Shown: piece after piece, positions 31,942 through 40,471 of the stretch
Position numbering within the stretch: position 1 is the first letter of the stretch
Layout of the letters: each line of letters opens with the position of its first letter
Assembly (NCBI RefSeq): GCF_002197985.1
Contig: NZ_NBYK01000002.1
Span: 1-64,000 of the forward strand
DNA length: 64,000 nucleotides
Direction of reading: 5' to 3'
Source of the DNA: Halopseudomonas aestusnigri
GTDB taxonomy: Bacteria > Pseudomonadota > Gammaproteobacteria > Pseudomonadales > Pseudomonadaceae
Notes under the pieces: model-generated
What the model was told of the DNA's origin: nothing
The model's input: only the letters and a program-made list of their open reading frames with translations
The model's database searches: none
Program-made: the position numbers and the translations under genes

Positions 31942-33874
31942 GTCGCTGCGCCGAGTCTGCCGCAAGTGGTCTCCACCACCCCGGCTGAGCACCATCCAGT
32001 GGGCAACCAAGTATCGCTGGCTTGCCCCGGAAGAAGCTGCGCGCCCAGGCAAGTATCGGTTTGAGATTACCCCGCACCTGATCTGGCCAGGCGGCCCGCT
32101 TGAGGCGCTGGACGATCCAGCTGTTAACGAGATCGTTGGCAGGAAGTCGGCACAGGTGGCCTGGACAAGCGGCGTGCTTGGTAATGCGCTGGGCAAGTGG
32201 ATCGACATTGACCCATCGCCGATCCTGGTGCTGTTCCCCAAAGCCGAGGCTGCAAAGCAGTACGTGGCGGAAAAGCTGGAGCCAATGATCGAGGCGACGC
32301 CTCGGTTGCGGAAGAAGGTAGACCTGCGCAGCCGCAAGCTGCAGCAGCGGCAGGACTTTAAGAAGTTCCCCGGTGGCTTCCTCAAGCTGGTCGGCTCCAA
32401 CAGCCCGGCCAGTGTTAAGTCCACCCCGGTACCGCGGGTGGCGGTTGAAGAGCCGGACGACTGCAACCTGAACCTGCGCGGGCAGGGCGACAGCATCAAG
32501 CTGGCGAAGGAGCGCCTGAAAACGTTCCGGCGCTCGAAGATCATCATCGGTGGTACGCCGACGATCAAAGGGCTGTCGGCCATCGATGCCGAACTGGAGT
32601 TGTCGGACAAGCGCGTTGGCTTGGTGCCGTGCCACGAGTGCGGCCAGGAGCACGCGCTCAGCTTTGACCACCTGCACTGCCCGGAGGATCCGGATTACCA
32701 GCACGAGGTGTACGGCAACCATCGCCCAGAGCAGAGCTACTACGCCTGCCCGCATTGTGGCGCGATCTGGGACGACAACCAGAAGAACGCCAACCTGAAA
32801 CATGGGCGCTGGGAGGCGACCGCCGAGTTTCGCGGCATCGCCGGTTACATTCTCAATGAGCTCTACGCGACCTTCTACGGCTCGCGCTTTGAAGTACTCA
32901 TGGAGAAGAAGCTGCAGGCCGAGCACGCAGCAGCCCAAGGCAACATCGGGCCGATGATCGCCTACGTGAACAGCTCCAAGGGCGAGAGTTACGAATACCA
33001 GAGCGACGCGCCAAAGACCGACGAGCTTGAGCGCCGAGCCGAAGCCTATGGCGAGTTGACCGCGCCGAAAGGTGTGCTGCTGATCACTGTGGGTGTAGAC
33101 GTGCAGCACGATCGTCTGGCTGTGCTGATGGTTGGCTGGGGGCGTGGTGAGGAGTCATGGCGCCTGTACTGGGGCGAGCTGCATGGCAATCCGCTGGATG
33201 TGAAAGACCCGGTGTGGGTCGAGCTGGACAAGCTGCTGGCGACTCAGGTCAAGAGCGAGCACGGATGCCAGATGGTTGTGAGTGCAGCGGGCATCGACTG
33301 CTCTGACGGCACATCCAGCGACGCGGTGTACACCTACGTACGCGCCCGGATGCGCTTCAACATCATGGCGGTCAAAGGGGCATCGGTAGACAGCCGGGAG
33401 CGCGAGATTTTCGTAAAGCCCGCACCGACCTCCGACACCAACGCAGCGAACACCAAGGCATCGAAGTACGGCCTGCGCCCGTTCATCGTTGGTACCCACA
33501 AGGCCAAGTCGCTGATTGATCAGCGGCTGCGCCTGAAGGGCACCGGCCCTGGCCGTATGCACTGGTATAGCGATATCCGCAGCGACTACTACGAGCAGAT
33601 CACCAACGAGGTGCTGGCTCCGCACCCGCGCAACCCGAGCAAGATGGTCTGGCAGAAAAAGGCAGGCCGTCGCAATGAGGCGCTGGACTGCGAGGTGTAC
33701 GCGCTGCATGCGGCGCGCAGCTTGAAGACACACATCCTGCGCGACGCCGATTGGGACGCGCTGGAGCAGCAACTGCTGCAACCCAACCTTTTCAATAGCG
33801 AAGAGCCCGTCGCGCCCATACCCCGCAAGGCCGCCAAGAGCGGAGGACGCAGGGTGCGCGGTCGGGCGCACTGA
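31859..33874 (+). CDS. Terminase large subunit, GpA family
   Basis: A 671-residue packaging motor and nuclease of the lambda GpA type. Residues about 30-300 are the ATPase, with a Walker A-like RKSAQVAWTSG. Two CxxC pairs (CHECGQEH and CPHCGAIW) suggest a zinc site. The nuclease part begins near VGVDVQHDRLAVL, with acidic residues, and DCEVYALHAARS follows near the end. It overlaps the small subunit by 83 bp if started at 31859; a slightly later start is possible. Confidence 0.9.
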   Translation: MTLMTKTRQTGILTNRTIRRLLKKTATKSLRRVCRKWSPPPRLSTIQWATKYRWLAPEEAARPGKYRFEITPHLIWPGGPLEALDDPAVNEIVGRKSAQVAWTSGVLGNALGKWIDIDPSPILVLFPKAEAAKQYVAEKLEPMIEATPRLRKKVDLRSRKLQQRQDFKKFPGGFLKLVGSNSPASVKSTPVPRVAVEEPDDCNLNLRGQGDSIKLAKERLKTFRRSKIIIGGTPTIKGLSAIDAELELSDKRVGLVPCHECGQEHALSFDHLHCPEDPDYQHEVYGNHRPEQSYYACPHCGAIWDDNQKNANLKHGRWEATAEFRGIAGYILNELYATFYGSRFEVLMEKKLQAEHAAAQGNIGPMIAYVNSSKGESYEYQSDAPKTDELERRAEAYGELTAPKGVLLITVGVDVQHDRLAVLMVGWGRGEESWRLYWGELHGNPLDVKDPVWVELDKLLATQVKSEHGCQMVVSAAGIDCSDGTSSDAVYTYVRARMRFNIMAVKGASVDSREREIFVKPAPTSDTNAANTKASKYGLRPFIVGTHKAKSLIDQRLRLKGTGPGRMHWYSDIRSDYYEQITNEVLAPHPRNPSKMVWQKKAGRRNEALDCEVYALHAARSLKTHILRDADWDALEQQLLQPNLFNSEEPVAPIPRKAAKSGGRRVRGRAH

Positions 33875-33882
33875 GGTGAACC

Positions 33883-34098
33883 ATGACCGATGCACAACAG
33901 CGCTTGGCTGACGTTCGGGCGTCGATCAAGACGATCCTTGAGAAGGGCCAGCGCTTCCGCAAGGGCGACCGCGAATTGCAACGCGCCGAACTGGCCAGTC
34001 TCCGGATTCTGGAAGCGCAGATCGCCCGTGAAGTGGCTGCGGAGCAAGCAGCCCTGCGCGGTCGCGGGCGCAGCCGCATCACCTACGGGAAGATTTGA
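33883..34098 (+). CDS. gpW-like head-tail connector
   Basis: A 71-residue protein matching gpW of lambda: two helices (RLADVRASIKTILEKGQRF; LQRAELASLRILEAQIAREV) and the C-terminus GRGRSRITYGKI. gpW binds the filled head before tail joining. It lies between the terminase and the portal genes, as in lambda. Confidence 0.85.
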   Translation: MTDAQQRLADVRASIKTILEKGQRFRKGDRELQRAELASLRILEAQIAREVAAEQAALRGRGRSRITYGKI

Positions 34099-34100
34099 TC

Positions 34101-35705
34101 ATGGGCATTTTCAAAAAATCTCCCGAGCAGTTGCTCATGCAGGAGGCGCTCAAGCTGGCTCAGGATATCGCACAGCCGAAGATCGTCACGCAGGGCGGTG
34201 GCGGAGGCAGCGAGACACGCTGGCGTGGTGCATCGCGCATGCTGCGCAGCATGGTTAGCTGGATTCCGGGGCTTGGTAGCCCGCGGCGCGACCTGGCAAG
34301 CAGCGAGCGCAGCATGCTGGTGGCGCGGTCCCGCGACGCGATGCGTAACCACCTGATCGCCCGTGCGGCAATCATGCGGCTGCGCACGAATGTTGTCGGT
34401 ACCGGGCTGGTGTGTCGGGCTCAGGTCGATACCGAGGCGCTTGGTTTGAGCGAGGAAGAAGGCGATGCGCTGAATGCAAAGCTGGACCGGGTCTGGTCAA
34501 TCTATGCGGATGACCCACGCGAGTGCGACGCCGAGGCCACGCTCAACCACTACCAGCTGCAAGCGCTGGTGCTGGTGTCGTCGCTGGTGGGTGGTGATGT
34601 GCTGGTGTCTACCCCAGATGAGGAGCGCACCGGCTGCGTTTTCAGCACTCGCCTGCAACTGATCGAGACAGACCGCTTGTCAAACCCTGGGCGCGCGCTC
34701 GATACCGCTCGCATTGTGGAGGGCGTTGAGTTCGATGCACTGGGCGCTCCTGTGCGGTACCACGTGTGCAGCGGCTACCCGAATGAGCTGACGCTTGGTG
34801 CTGAGTTGCGTTGGGACAAGCTGGAAGCCTTCGGCGCCGTAACAGGGCGTCGCAGGGTGCTGCACATCATGGCAGACAAAGAGCGGCCCGGTCAGAAGCG
34901 TGGCGCACCTTACCTCGCGCCTGTGCTTGAGCCATTGCAGAAGCTGGAGCGCTACAGCAGTGCCGAGCTGATGGCTGCGGTGGTGTCGGCCATGTTCACC
35001 GTCTTCATCGAAAAGAGCAGCGAGTTCGATGATGAAAAGATGAACCTTGCCAGCCTGGTGAATGGCGGCGAAGGCGCATCGACCGATGACGACGACGGTG
35101 GAGATATTCAGCTTGGTGAAGGGGCAATCATCGATCTTGGTCGTGGTGAGAAGGCGACCACCGTCAACCCCGGCCGACCCAACGCGCAGTTTGATCCGTT
35201 CTTTATGGCCGTGGTGAAGGAGATCGGCGCAGCGCTGGAGCTGCCGGCAGAAGAGATTCTGTTGTTCTACAGCTCAAGCTACAGCGCCGCCCGCGCAGCA
35301 ATGCTGCAGGCATGGCGGTTCTACAGCCTGCGCCGCTGGTGGCTGACCTGCGACTTCTGCCAGCCCAGCCGTGAATTGATCATCGACGAAGCTGTCGCGC
35401 GTGGGCTGATCGATCTGCCTGGCTATGCCGACCCTCTCAAGCGCAAGGCCTACTGCCAGGCGCTGTGGATTGGCCCAGCCCGTGGCGCTATCGACGAGCT
35501 CAAAGAAGCCAACGCAGCAGGCAAGCGGATTGAGATCGGCGTCAGCAACGAAACACTGGAAACAGCAGCTATGACCGGCGAGCCATGGCAGCAGGTGTAT
35601 CGCCAGCGCGCCCGCGAGATTGACCAGCGCCGGCAGGATGGCAACTACCAGTTGCCCAAGGGCGCCCAGCCCGAGCCAGAAGCACCAAACACCAATCAGG
35701 AGTAA
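34101..35705 (+). CDS. Portal protein, lambda family
   Basis: A 534-residue lambda gpB-type portal through which DNA enters the head. Signatures include MLRSMVSWIPGLGSPRRDL, MRNHLIARAAIMRLRTNVVG, the DRLSNP stretch and SSYSAARAAMLQAWRFY. I use ATG 34101; the TTG at 34095 that opens the frame is less likely. It is directly followed by the protease/scaffold gene. Confidence 0.92.
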   Translation: MGIFKKSPEQLLMQEALKLAQDIAQPKIVTQGGGGGSETRWRGASRMLRSMVSWIPGLGSPRRDLASSERSMLVARSRDAMRNHLIARAAIMRLRTNVVGTGLVCRAQVDTEALGLSEEEGDALNAKLDRVWSIYADDPRECDAEATLNHYQLQALVLVSSLVGGDVLVSTPDEERTGCVFSTRLQLIETDRLSNPGRALDTARIVEGVEFDALGAPVRYHVCSGYPNELTLGAELRWDKLEAFGAVTGRRRVLHIMADKERPGQKRGAPYLAPVLEPLQKLERYSSAELMAAVVSAMFTVFIEKSSEFDDEKMNLASLVNGGEGASTDDDDGGDIQLGEGAIIDLGRGEKATTVNPGRPNAQFDPFFMAVVKEIGAALELPAEEILLFYSSSYSAARAAMLQAWRFYSLRRWWLTCDFCQPSRELIIDEAVARGLIDLPGYADPLKRKAYCQALWIGPARGAIDELKEANAAGKRIEIGVSNETLETAAMTGEPWQQVYRQRAREIDQRRQDGNYQLPKGAQPEPEAPNTNQE

Positions 35706-35710
35706 ACCCC

Positions 35711-36925
35711 ATGCCACGTGCATTTGAGCTGGCCGCGTCGCGGTCATGGCTGATGCTGCCTGACGCCCTGGATAACCTGATGGCGATTGCTGATCGCCAA
35801 GGTCAGCCGGAGGCGCTGGAAGCCCGGATCGGCAAGCCGCTGGAGAACGCCCGCAGCGTGACCGTGCGCGATGGGATCGCAGTGATCCCCGTGACCGGCC
35901 CGATCATGCGTTACGCCAACCTGTTCACGCGTATCAGCGGCGCCACCAGCACTCAGGAGCTGGCGACTGATCTTCAAGTCGCGCTCGATGACCCGAAGAT
36001 CAAGGGCATCGTGCTGAATATCGACAGCCCGGGTGGTGAGGCCAGCGGCATCAACGAGCTGGCCGACATGATCTATGCAGCTCGGGAGCGCAAACCGATC
36101 AAGGCATACGGTGGCGGGTATGTCGCCAGCGGAGCCTACTGGCTCGCCAGTGCGGCTGGCGAACTGGTGATCGATGACACTGCACTGGTGGGCAGCATCG
36201 GTGTTGTCACCGAGGTGCTGATCCGCGACGCCAAAGAAGGCGAAAAGCGATACACCATCACCAGCCAGAACGCCCCCAACAAGCGCCCGGACCTCTCCAC
36301 CGAAGAGGGGCGGGCCGTTCTCAGTAAAACCATCGACTCCATGTCCGGCGTGTTCGTCGCCAAGGTTGCTCGCAACCTGGGCGTTGATGTTGAGCGTATC
36401 CCAGAGATGGGCGACCACGGCGGCCTGAGAGTGGGCGCCGAGGCGGTAGACGCCGGGCTCGCACACCGTTTGGGCTCTCTTGAGGGCCTGATCACCGAAA
36501 TGGCCAAAGCGGCCGCAACCCCGAGGAAACTCACCATGACAACCGTAAAGACCACGGCGGAACTGCAGGCGGCTCTGGCTGCTGGTACCGACCCGAACAC
36601 CATTCAAATTGCCGCGCCTGAGCCGGTAGACGAGAAGGCCATTACCGCTGCTGCGGTGGCCGCTGAACGCGACCGGGTCAAGGGTATTCAGGCGCTGGCC
36701 GCTACCGGCTTCGAGAAGGAGATCGAAGCGGCCATCGACGATGGCTCCAGTGTTGAAGCCACAGCCCTGCAGTTGTTCAAGGCGGCGCAGGATCGTGGCA
36801 TCAGCCTGGCAGGCATCAAGGCTGATGCAACCCGCACCACTACCCAAACCCCGCCGGCGGAGAGCGAAGCCGCTGAACGGACTGCTGCCGCCAGCGCGAT
36901 TGCCGCTGGTGCAAACCGTCGTTGA
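35711..36925 (+). CDS. Capsid maturation protease (S49) with scaffold tail
   Basis: A 404-residue lambda gpC-like protein. The N-terminal 270 residues are a signal-peptide-peptidase-A-type S49 protease: GIVLNIDSPGGEASG, the nucleophile in YVASGAYWLAS (Ser140) and a lysine in the NKRPDLS region (about 192). The remaining 130 residues are helical and Ala-rich, like a scaffold. An internal ATG at 36536 could make the scaffold separately, as Nu3 does in lambda. Confidence 0.88.
   Translation: MPRAFELAASRSWLMLPDALDNLMAIADRQGQPEALEARIGKPLENARSVTVRDGIAVIPVTGPIMRYANLFTRISGATSTQELATDLQVALDDPKIKGIVLNIDSPGGEASGINELADMIYAARERKPIKAYGGGYVASGAYWLASAAGELVIDDTALVGSIGVVTEVLIRDAKEGEKRYTITSQNAPNKRPDLSTEEGRAVLSKTIDSMSGVFVAKVARNLGVDVERIPEMGDHGGLRVGAEAVDAGLAHRLGSLEGLITEMAKAAATPRKLTMTTVKTTAELQAALAAGTDPNTIQIAAPEPVDEKAITAAAVAAERDRVKGIQALAATGFEKEIEAAIDDGSSVEATALQLFKAAQDRGISLAGIKADATRTTTQTPPAESEAAERTAAASAIAAGANRR
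36536..36925 (+). CDS. Putative internal scaffold protein (Nu3-like)
   Basis: An in-frame ATG inside the protease gene (MTTVKTTAELQAALAAG) has GAGG about 10 bases upstream and would give a 129-residue helical scaffold identical to the protease C-terminus. This copies the lambda C/Nu3 arrangement. Separate synthesis is inferred. Confidence 0.45.
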   Translation: MTTVKTTAELQAALAAGTDPNTIQIAAPEPVDEKAITAAAVAAERDRVKGIQALAATGFEKEIEAAIDDGSSVEATALQLFKAAQDRGISLAGIKADATRTTTQTPPAESEAAERTAAASAIAAGANRR

Positions 36926-36936
36926 TAGGAGGCCAC

Positions 36937-37287
36937 ATGGCTAACCCGATCCGTAATACCTATGTGCCGGCTCAGCTTGCTGCTGGCCACTTCCCCGTCG
37001 TCATGGACTCGGTGGTGATCGCTCAGGGCATGGTCCTGGCTGCGGGCGCCGTACTCGGCAAGGTCACTGCCGATGACGAATACGTCCTGTCGCTGTCGGC
37101 TGCCACAGATGGCTCGCAGAACCCCGAGGTGATCTTGGCTGAGGCAGTGGATACCACTGATGCCCCGGCCCCGGCCCCGGTGATGCTGACCGGTGAAGTG
37201 CTCGGCGACAAGCTGACCATTGGCACTGGCCACACCATCGCAAGCGTGAAGGCTGCGCTGCGTCCGCTTTCTCTGTTCATCCGCTGA
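36937..37287 (+). CDS. Head decoration protein, gpD-like
   Basis: A 116-residue capsid-stabilising protein. ANPIRNTYVPAQLAAGHFPV and the ending SVKAALRPLSLFIR fit gpD-type decoration proteins; the centre (GMVLAAGAVLGKV) is the usual gpD core. The ATG at 36937 has AGGAGG five bases upstream. It lies between scaffold and major capsid, as in lambda. Confidence 0.85.
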   Translation: MANPIRNTYVPAQLAAGHFPVVMDSVVIAQGMVLAAGAVLGKVTADDEYVLSLSAATDGSQNPEVILAEAVDTTDAPAPAPVMLTGEVLGDKLTIGTGHTIASVKAALRPLSLFIR

Positions 37288-37302
37288 TAGGAGCACTGAC
37301 AG

Positions 37303-38331
37303 ATGGATATTTTTGATACCCGCACGATGCTCGAAGCCGTCGAGCAGATGAAGACCCCGCGCCGCTTCCTGATGGCGACATTCTTCAACGGCTCCAACCC
37401 GCGCACCTTCCCCACCAAAACCGTTGACATCGACATCGTCAAAGGCAAGCGGAAGATGGCGCCGTTCGTGCACCCGAAATTGCCTGGCAGCGTATCGCTG
37501 GGCGAAGGCTACAGCAGCAGCACCTACGCGCCGCCGTATGTTCAGCCCAAGCGCGAAACCACTGCCGACCTGATCCTCAAGCGCGCAGCCGGTGAATCAC
37601 CCTATGCGGCCAAGCCGCCGGCGCAGCGTGCAGCTGAGAAGCTGGGCGCGGATCTGCGCGACCTGGACGAAGAGATCATCCGTCGCGAGGAATGGCAGTG
37701 CGCTCAGGCCCTGACCACTGGCCAGATTCGTGTGGTCGGCGAGGGTGTTGATGACACCATCGACTTCCTCATGGCCGCTGATCACAAGATCACGCTCACC
37801 ACTGGCAAGTGGGATGCCGATGGTTCTGACCCTATCGCCAACCTGCGCGCCTGGAAGCGCAAGATCGCCAAGGACTCTGGCCGGACTGCCAACACTGCAG
37901 TGCTGAGCGCCGAAGCGGTTGCGGCCTTCCAGGCCAACGACATGGTGATGAAGCAACTCAACACCCGTCGCGTAGACATGGGCATGATCAAGCCGGAAGA
38001 GCTGCCGGACGGTGTGACCTATCTGGGTTACCTGAATGACCCGGGTCTGGACCTGTATGCCTACGACGAGTGGTACCTGGACGAGGAAGACGTCGAGCAG
38101 CCGATGATCCCGGCGGGTGGCCTGATTCTCGGTGCCAGCAATACCCGCAACGCGATGCTGTACGGCGCGATTCAGGATCTTGACGCAATCGAGAGCGGAA
38201 TGGTGGAAGCGGCCCGCTTCCCGAAAAGCTGGGTCACTCCGGAGCCGTCTGCACGCTGGCTGAAGCTGCAAAGCGCGCCCATGGCCGGCTTCCTCGAGCC
38301 GGACGCTTTCATCTTCGCCAAGGTGGTGTGA
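37303..38331 (+). CDS. Major capsid protein, gpE family
   Basis: A 342-residue lambda gpE-type capsid protein with the HK97 fold. Signatures: RRFLMATFFNGSNPRTFPTK, then PFVHPKLPGSVSLGEGY, the EEIIRREEWQCAQALTTG helix and the C-terminal MAGFLEPDAFIFAKVV. GGAG precedes the start. Confidence 0.92.
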   Translation: MDIFDTRTMLEAVEQMKTPRRFLMATFFNGSNPRTFPTKTVDIDIVKGKRKMAPFVHPKLPGSVSLGEGYSSSTYAPPYVQPKRETTADLILKRAAGESPYAAKPPAQRAAEKLGADLRDLDEEIIRREEWQCAQALTTGQIRVVGEGVDDTIDFLMAADHKITLTTGKWDADGSDPIANLRAWKRKIAKDSGRTANTAVLSAEAVAAFQANDMVMKQLNTRRVDMGMIKPEELPDGVTYLGYLNDPGLDLYAYDEWYLDEEDVEQPMIPAGGLILGASNTRNAMLYGAIQDLDAIESGMVEAARFPKSWVTPEPSARWLKLQSAPMAGFLEPDAFIFAKVV

Positions 38332-38332
38332 C

Positions 38333-38680
38333 GTGGCTGGCAAAGCGGCTAAGAAGCCGCAAGCCGACTTGGTACCCGTCGAAGATGCTGACGTTCCTGC
38401 AGCTGACTCGGCTGACGCTGTGGAAGCGCCAGGAGCTGGTGCAGTGGAAGCCCAGGCTGGTGCTGATTCCGGTGCTGCATCCACTGGGCAGGATGTTGCC
38501 CTGGAAGCGGCGGCGCAAGTCACCTCTGCTGGTTTTGTGGTTGCCTGGGGCTGCATTCAGGAAGCCGGCAAAACCTACGTCCAGGGCGATCCGTACCAGC
38601 CGCCAACCCCTGAGCTCGAGGAAGAGCTTCTGGGGCAAGGCATCATCAAGCGCGCCGGAGCAGTGGAGGAGTGGCCATGA
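38333..38680 (+). CDS. Phage head-module protein, 115 residues
   Basis: Starts at GTG two bases after the capsid stop. The first 65 residues are low-complexity Ala/Asp/Glu-rich; the second half (SAGFVVAWGCIQEAGKTYVQ, then PPTPELEEELLGQGIIKR) is compact. It occupies the position of lambda FI. Function is unknown. Confidence 0.6.
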   Translation: MAGKAAKKPQADLVPVEDADVPAADSADAVEAPGAGAVEAQAGADSGAASTGQDVALEAAAQVTSAGFVVAWGCIQEAGKTYVQGDPYQPPTPELEEELLGQGIIKRAGAVEEWP

Positions 38681-39018
38681 GCGACTTCTCCGCAGCCATG
38701 GACGACATGGACGCCACCCTGCTGGACTCGCTCAAGGATGGGCGCGTCGACTTCCTCACCGCATCCGGGTCGGTTGCGGTTGAGGGGCTCGATGCCATCG
38801 TCGAGCAGGATGTCGAGCGCATCAACGAGCTGTCCGGTGCGGTTGATCGCGTGGTCACCATCTGCGTGCTGAAAGGCGCGCTGGGCAGCTACGACCGCAA
38901 GGGCGCGTTCCGCAGCAATGCGGGCGAGCCGGTCAAGCTGATCGCCGGCAAGACCATGCACCTGGACGGCATCGAATCTGATGACGGTTCCCTGATCACC
39001 TTCTACGTGAGGCCCTGA
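38677..39018 (+). CDS. Head-tail joining protein, gpFII-like
   Basis: A 113-residue protein starting at ATG 38677 with AGGAG upstream, overlapping the previous stop. The body (VDFLTASGSVAVEGLDAIVE) and ending (TMHLDGIESDDGSLITFYVR) match the beta-rich head-tail connector type placed after the capsid gene in lambda-like phages. Confidence 0.6.
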   Translation: MSDFSAAMDDMDATLLDSLKDGRVDFLTASGSVAVEGLDAIVEQDVERINELSGAVDRVVTICVLKGALGSYDRKGAFRSNAGEPVKLIAGKTMHLDGIESDDGSLITFYVRP

Positions 39019-39019
39019 T

Positions 39020-39457
39020 ATGCCTGCTGACGTACAGAGCCAGCTGCTTGCAGAGCTGGAACAGCGGTTGGCCGCGGTGCCCGACTTTGGCGCGCTGGTG
39101 TTTGAAGACAGCGTGCTGCGGGTGCTGGATGAGGCCGATCCCGCGCTGCCGGACAGCTTCATCATCCTGCAGCCAGGCGACACGCAGGAGGTGCAGCGCG
39201 TCGGCGACGCCGGGGTGCGCGAGCAAACCACGGTAAGCGTGACCCTGGTCACCAAGCTCCGTGCGTTCGCCCCGGCGCTGCGTGCTGGGCGGCTGGCGGT
39301 GAAAGTCGCGCTGGCAGGGCCAAAGGCAGGGCTGACGGTTCAGGGCGTGCAGCAGGTTGCTATGCCCAGCGAGTCATCGTTGCCGCCCGCGCCTGGTCGC
39401 CTCTGGGCCGCCCACGTCATGCAACTGCAAATCAACTACCAACAACCCCTCAAATAA
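39020..39457 (+). CDS. Putative tail terminator / minor tail protein U-like
   Basis: A 145-residue protein in the position of gpU. Features are LAELEQRLAAVPDFGALVFE, a central beta region (TTVSVTLVTKLRAFAP) and the end LWAAHVMQLQINYQQPL. It probably caps the tail tube where it joins the head. Assignment rests mainly on position and size. Confidence 0.55.
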   Translation: MPADVQSQLLAELEQRLAAVPDFGALVFEDSVLRVLDEADPALPDSFIILQPGDTQEVQRVGDAGVREQTTVSVTLVTKLRAFAPALRAGRLAVKVALAGPKAGLTVQGVQQVAMPSESSLPPAPGRLWAAHVMQLQINYQQPLK

Positions 39458-39469
39458 CCGGAGGCATTC

Positions 39470-39667
39470 ATGCCGAAGCACAACGTCACCGCGCCATTCA
39501 ATTGGAATGCGGGCGGCAAGGTCGTGGCCTATCCAAAGGGCGAGCAGAATCTGCCGCCGGATGTGGCCGCCCACGCTATTAAGAACGGGTTTGTTGCCAA
39601 GCCCACCGACGCAACCGCCAAGCAGCCGGCCGCGCCTGAGAAGGCCGAGCCAGCCACCAAGGCCTAA
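39470..39667 (+). CDS. Small tail-module protein, DUF2635-like
   Basis: A 65-residue protein (MPKHNVTAPFNWNAGGKVVA, PPDVAAHAIKNGFVAKP) with an Ala/Pro/Lys tail. The pattern resembles the short Mu gp38-type proteins that precede the major tail gene. Role unknown. Confidence 0.55.
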   Translation: MPKHNVTAPFNWNAGGKVVAYPKGEQNLPPDVAAHAIKNGFVAKPTDATAKQPAAPEKAEPATKA

Positions 39668-39682
39668 CGGGAGTAACCCTTT

Positions 39683-40426
39683 ATGGCACAAGTAGATCGT
39701 TCGTTTATCGGCGAGGGCATTGCCTACGCTCGCGCCTATCAGAGCCAGGATGCGCTGCTGGATATCGGCAACTGCGATGTCTTCAACATCTCCTACCAGA
39801 CCAACCGCATTGCCCTGCCGAACTACCGTGGCGGTGGCGGCAACCGTAACGTCCGTGATCGTGTGACGGATGTGAACACCACGCTCGGCCTGTGGGATCT
39901 GACGCCTGAGAACATCGCGCGTGCGACCCGTGCGACTGTGACCGAAGTCGATACCACGCCCATCGTGGACGAAGCCCTGGCATGCGCCGGTGTGCTGGGT
40001 GAGCTGATTCCGTTCAAGCACCTGCCGGACCTCACGGTTGCGCCGGTACTGAAAACAGCGTCAGACACTGCGCTGGTTGCCGGTACCGACTACCTGCTGA
40101 ACCAGCACGGCATCATCGTGTTGAGCACCACCAACATCACCAGCGCCGGCGTCAAAGCCAGCTACACTCCGCGCGGTGCAAGCGTCATTCAGATGCTGAC
40201 TGCGCCTGCGGTCGAGCTGGAGATTTACATTGCCGGCTTGAACGAAGCCCAGTCGGGTGAGCCCTACAGCCTGCGCGTTCATCGCGTGAAGCTGGGCCTT
40301 GTCAGCCAGATGCAAGCCTTCGGTCAGGAGTACCTGAAACTGGAGATCCCGGGCGAAGCGCTGGCGGATGACCGCATCACCGGTACCGGCATCAGCAAGT
40401 TCTGCCAGATGGATATGGCGGCTTGA
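39683..40426 (+). CDS. Major tail tube protein
   Basis: A 247-residue protein that should polymerise into the tail tube. Features: MAQVDRSFIGEGIAYARAYQ, NVRDRVTDVNTTLGLWDLTP, and the C-terminus EYLKLEIPGEALADDRITGT. It is followed by a strong hairpin terminator and the first accessory insert. Tail-tube identity rests on size and on its place before the tape measure module. Confidence 0.7.
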   Translation: MAQVDRSFIGEGIAYARAYQSQDALLDIGNCDVFNISYQTNRIALPNYRGGGGNRNVRDRVTDVNTTLGLWDLTPENIARATRATVTEVDTTPIVDEALACAGVLGELIPFKHLPDLTVAPVLKTASDTALVAGTDYLLNQHGIIVLSTTNITSAGVKASYTPRGASVIQMLTAPAVELEIYIAGLNEAQSGEPYSLRVHRVKLGLVSQMQAFGQEYLKLEIPGEALADDRITGTGISKFCQMDMAA

Positions 40427-40430
40427 TGGT

Positions 40431-40462
40431 GAGGGAGGGGGTGGAGTGCCGCCCCCTTCCTC
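40431..40462. terminator. Bidirectional terminator after the tail tube gene
   Basis: An 11-bp stem (GAGGGAGGGGG / CCCCCTTCCTC, one G-U pair) with a 10-nt loop between the convergent tail tube and TerB-like genes. It isolates the leftward moron from the late operon. Confidence 0.65.
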
Positions 40463-40471
40463 GGTTGCTGG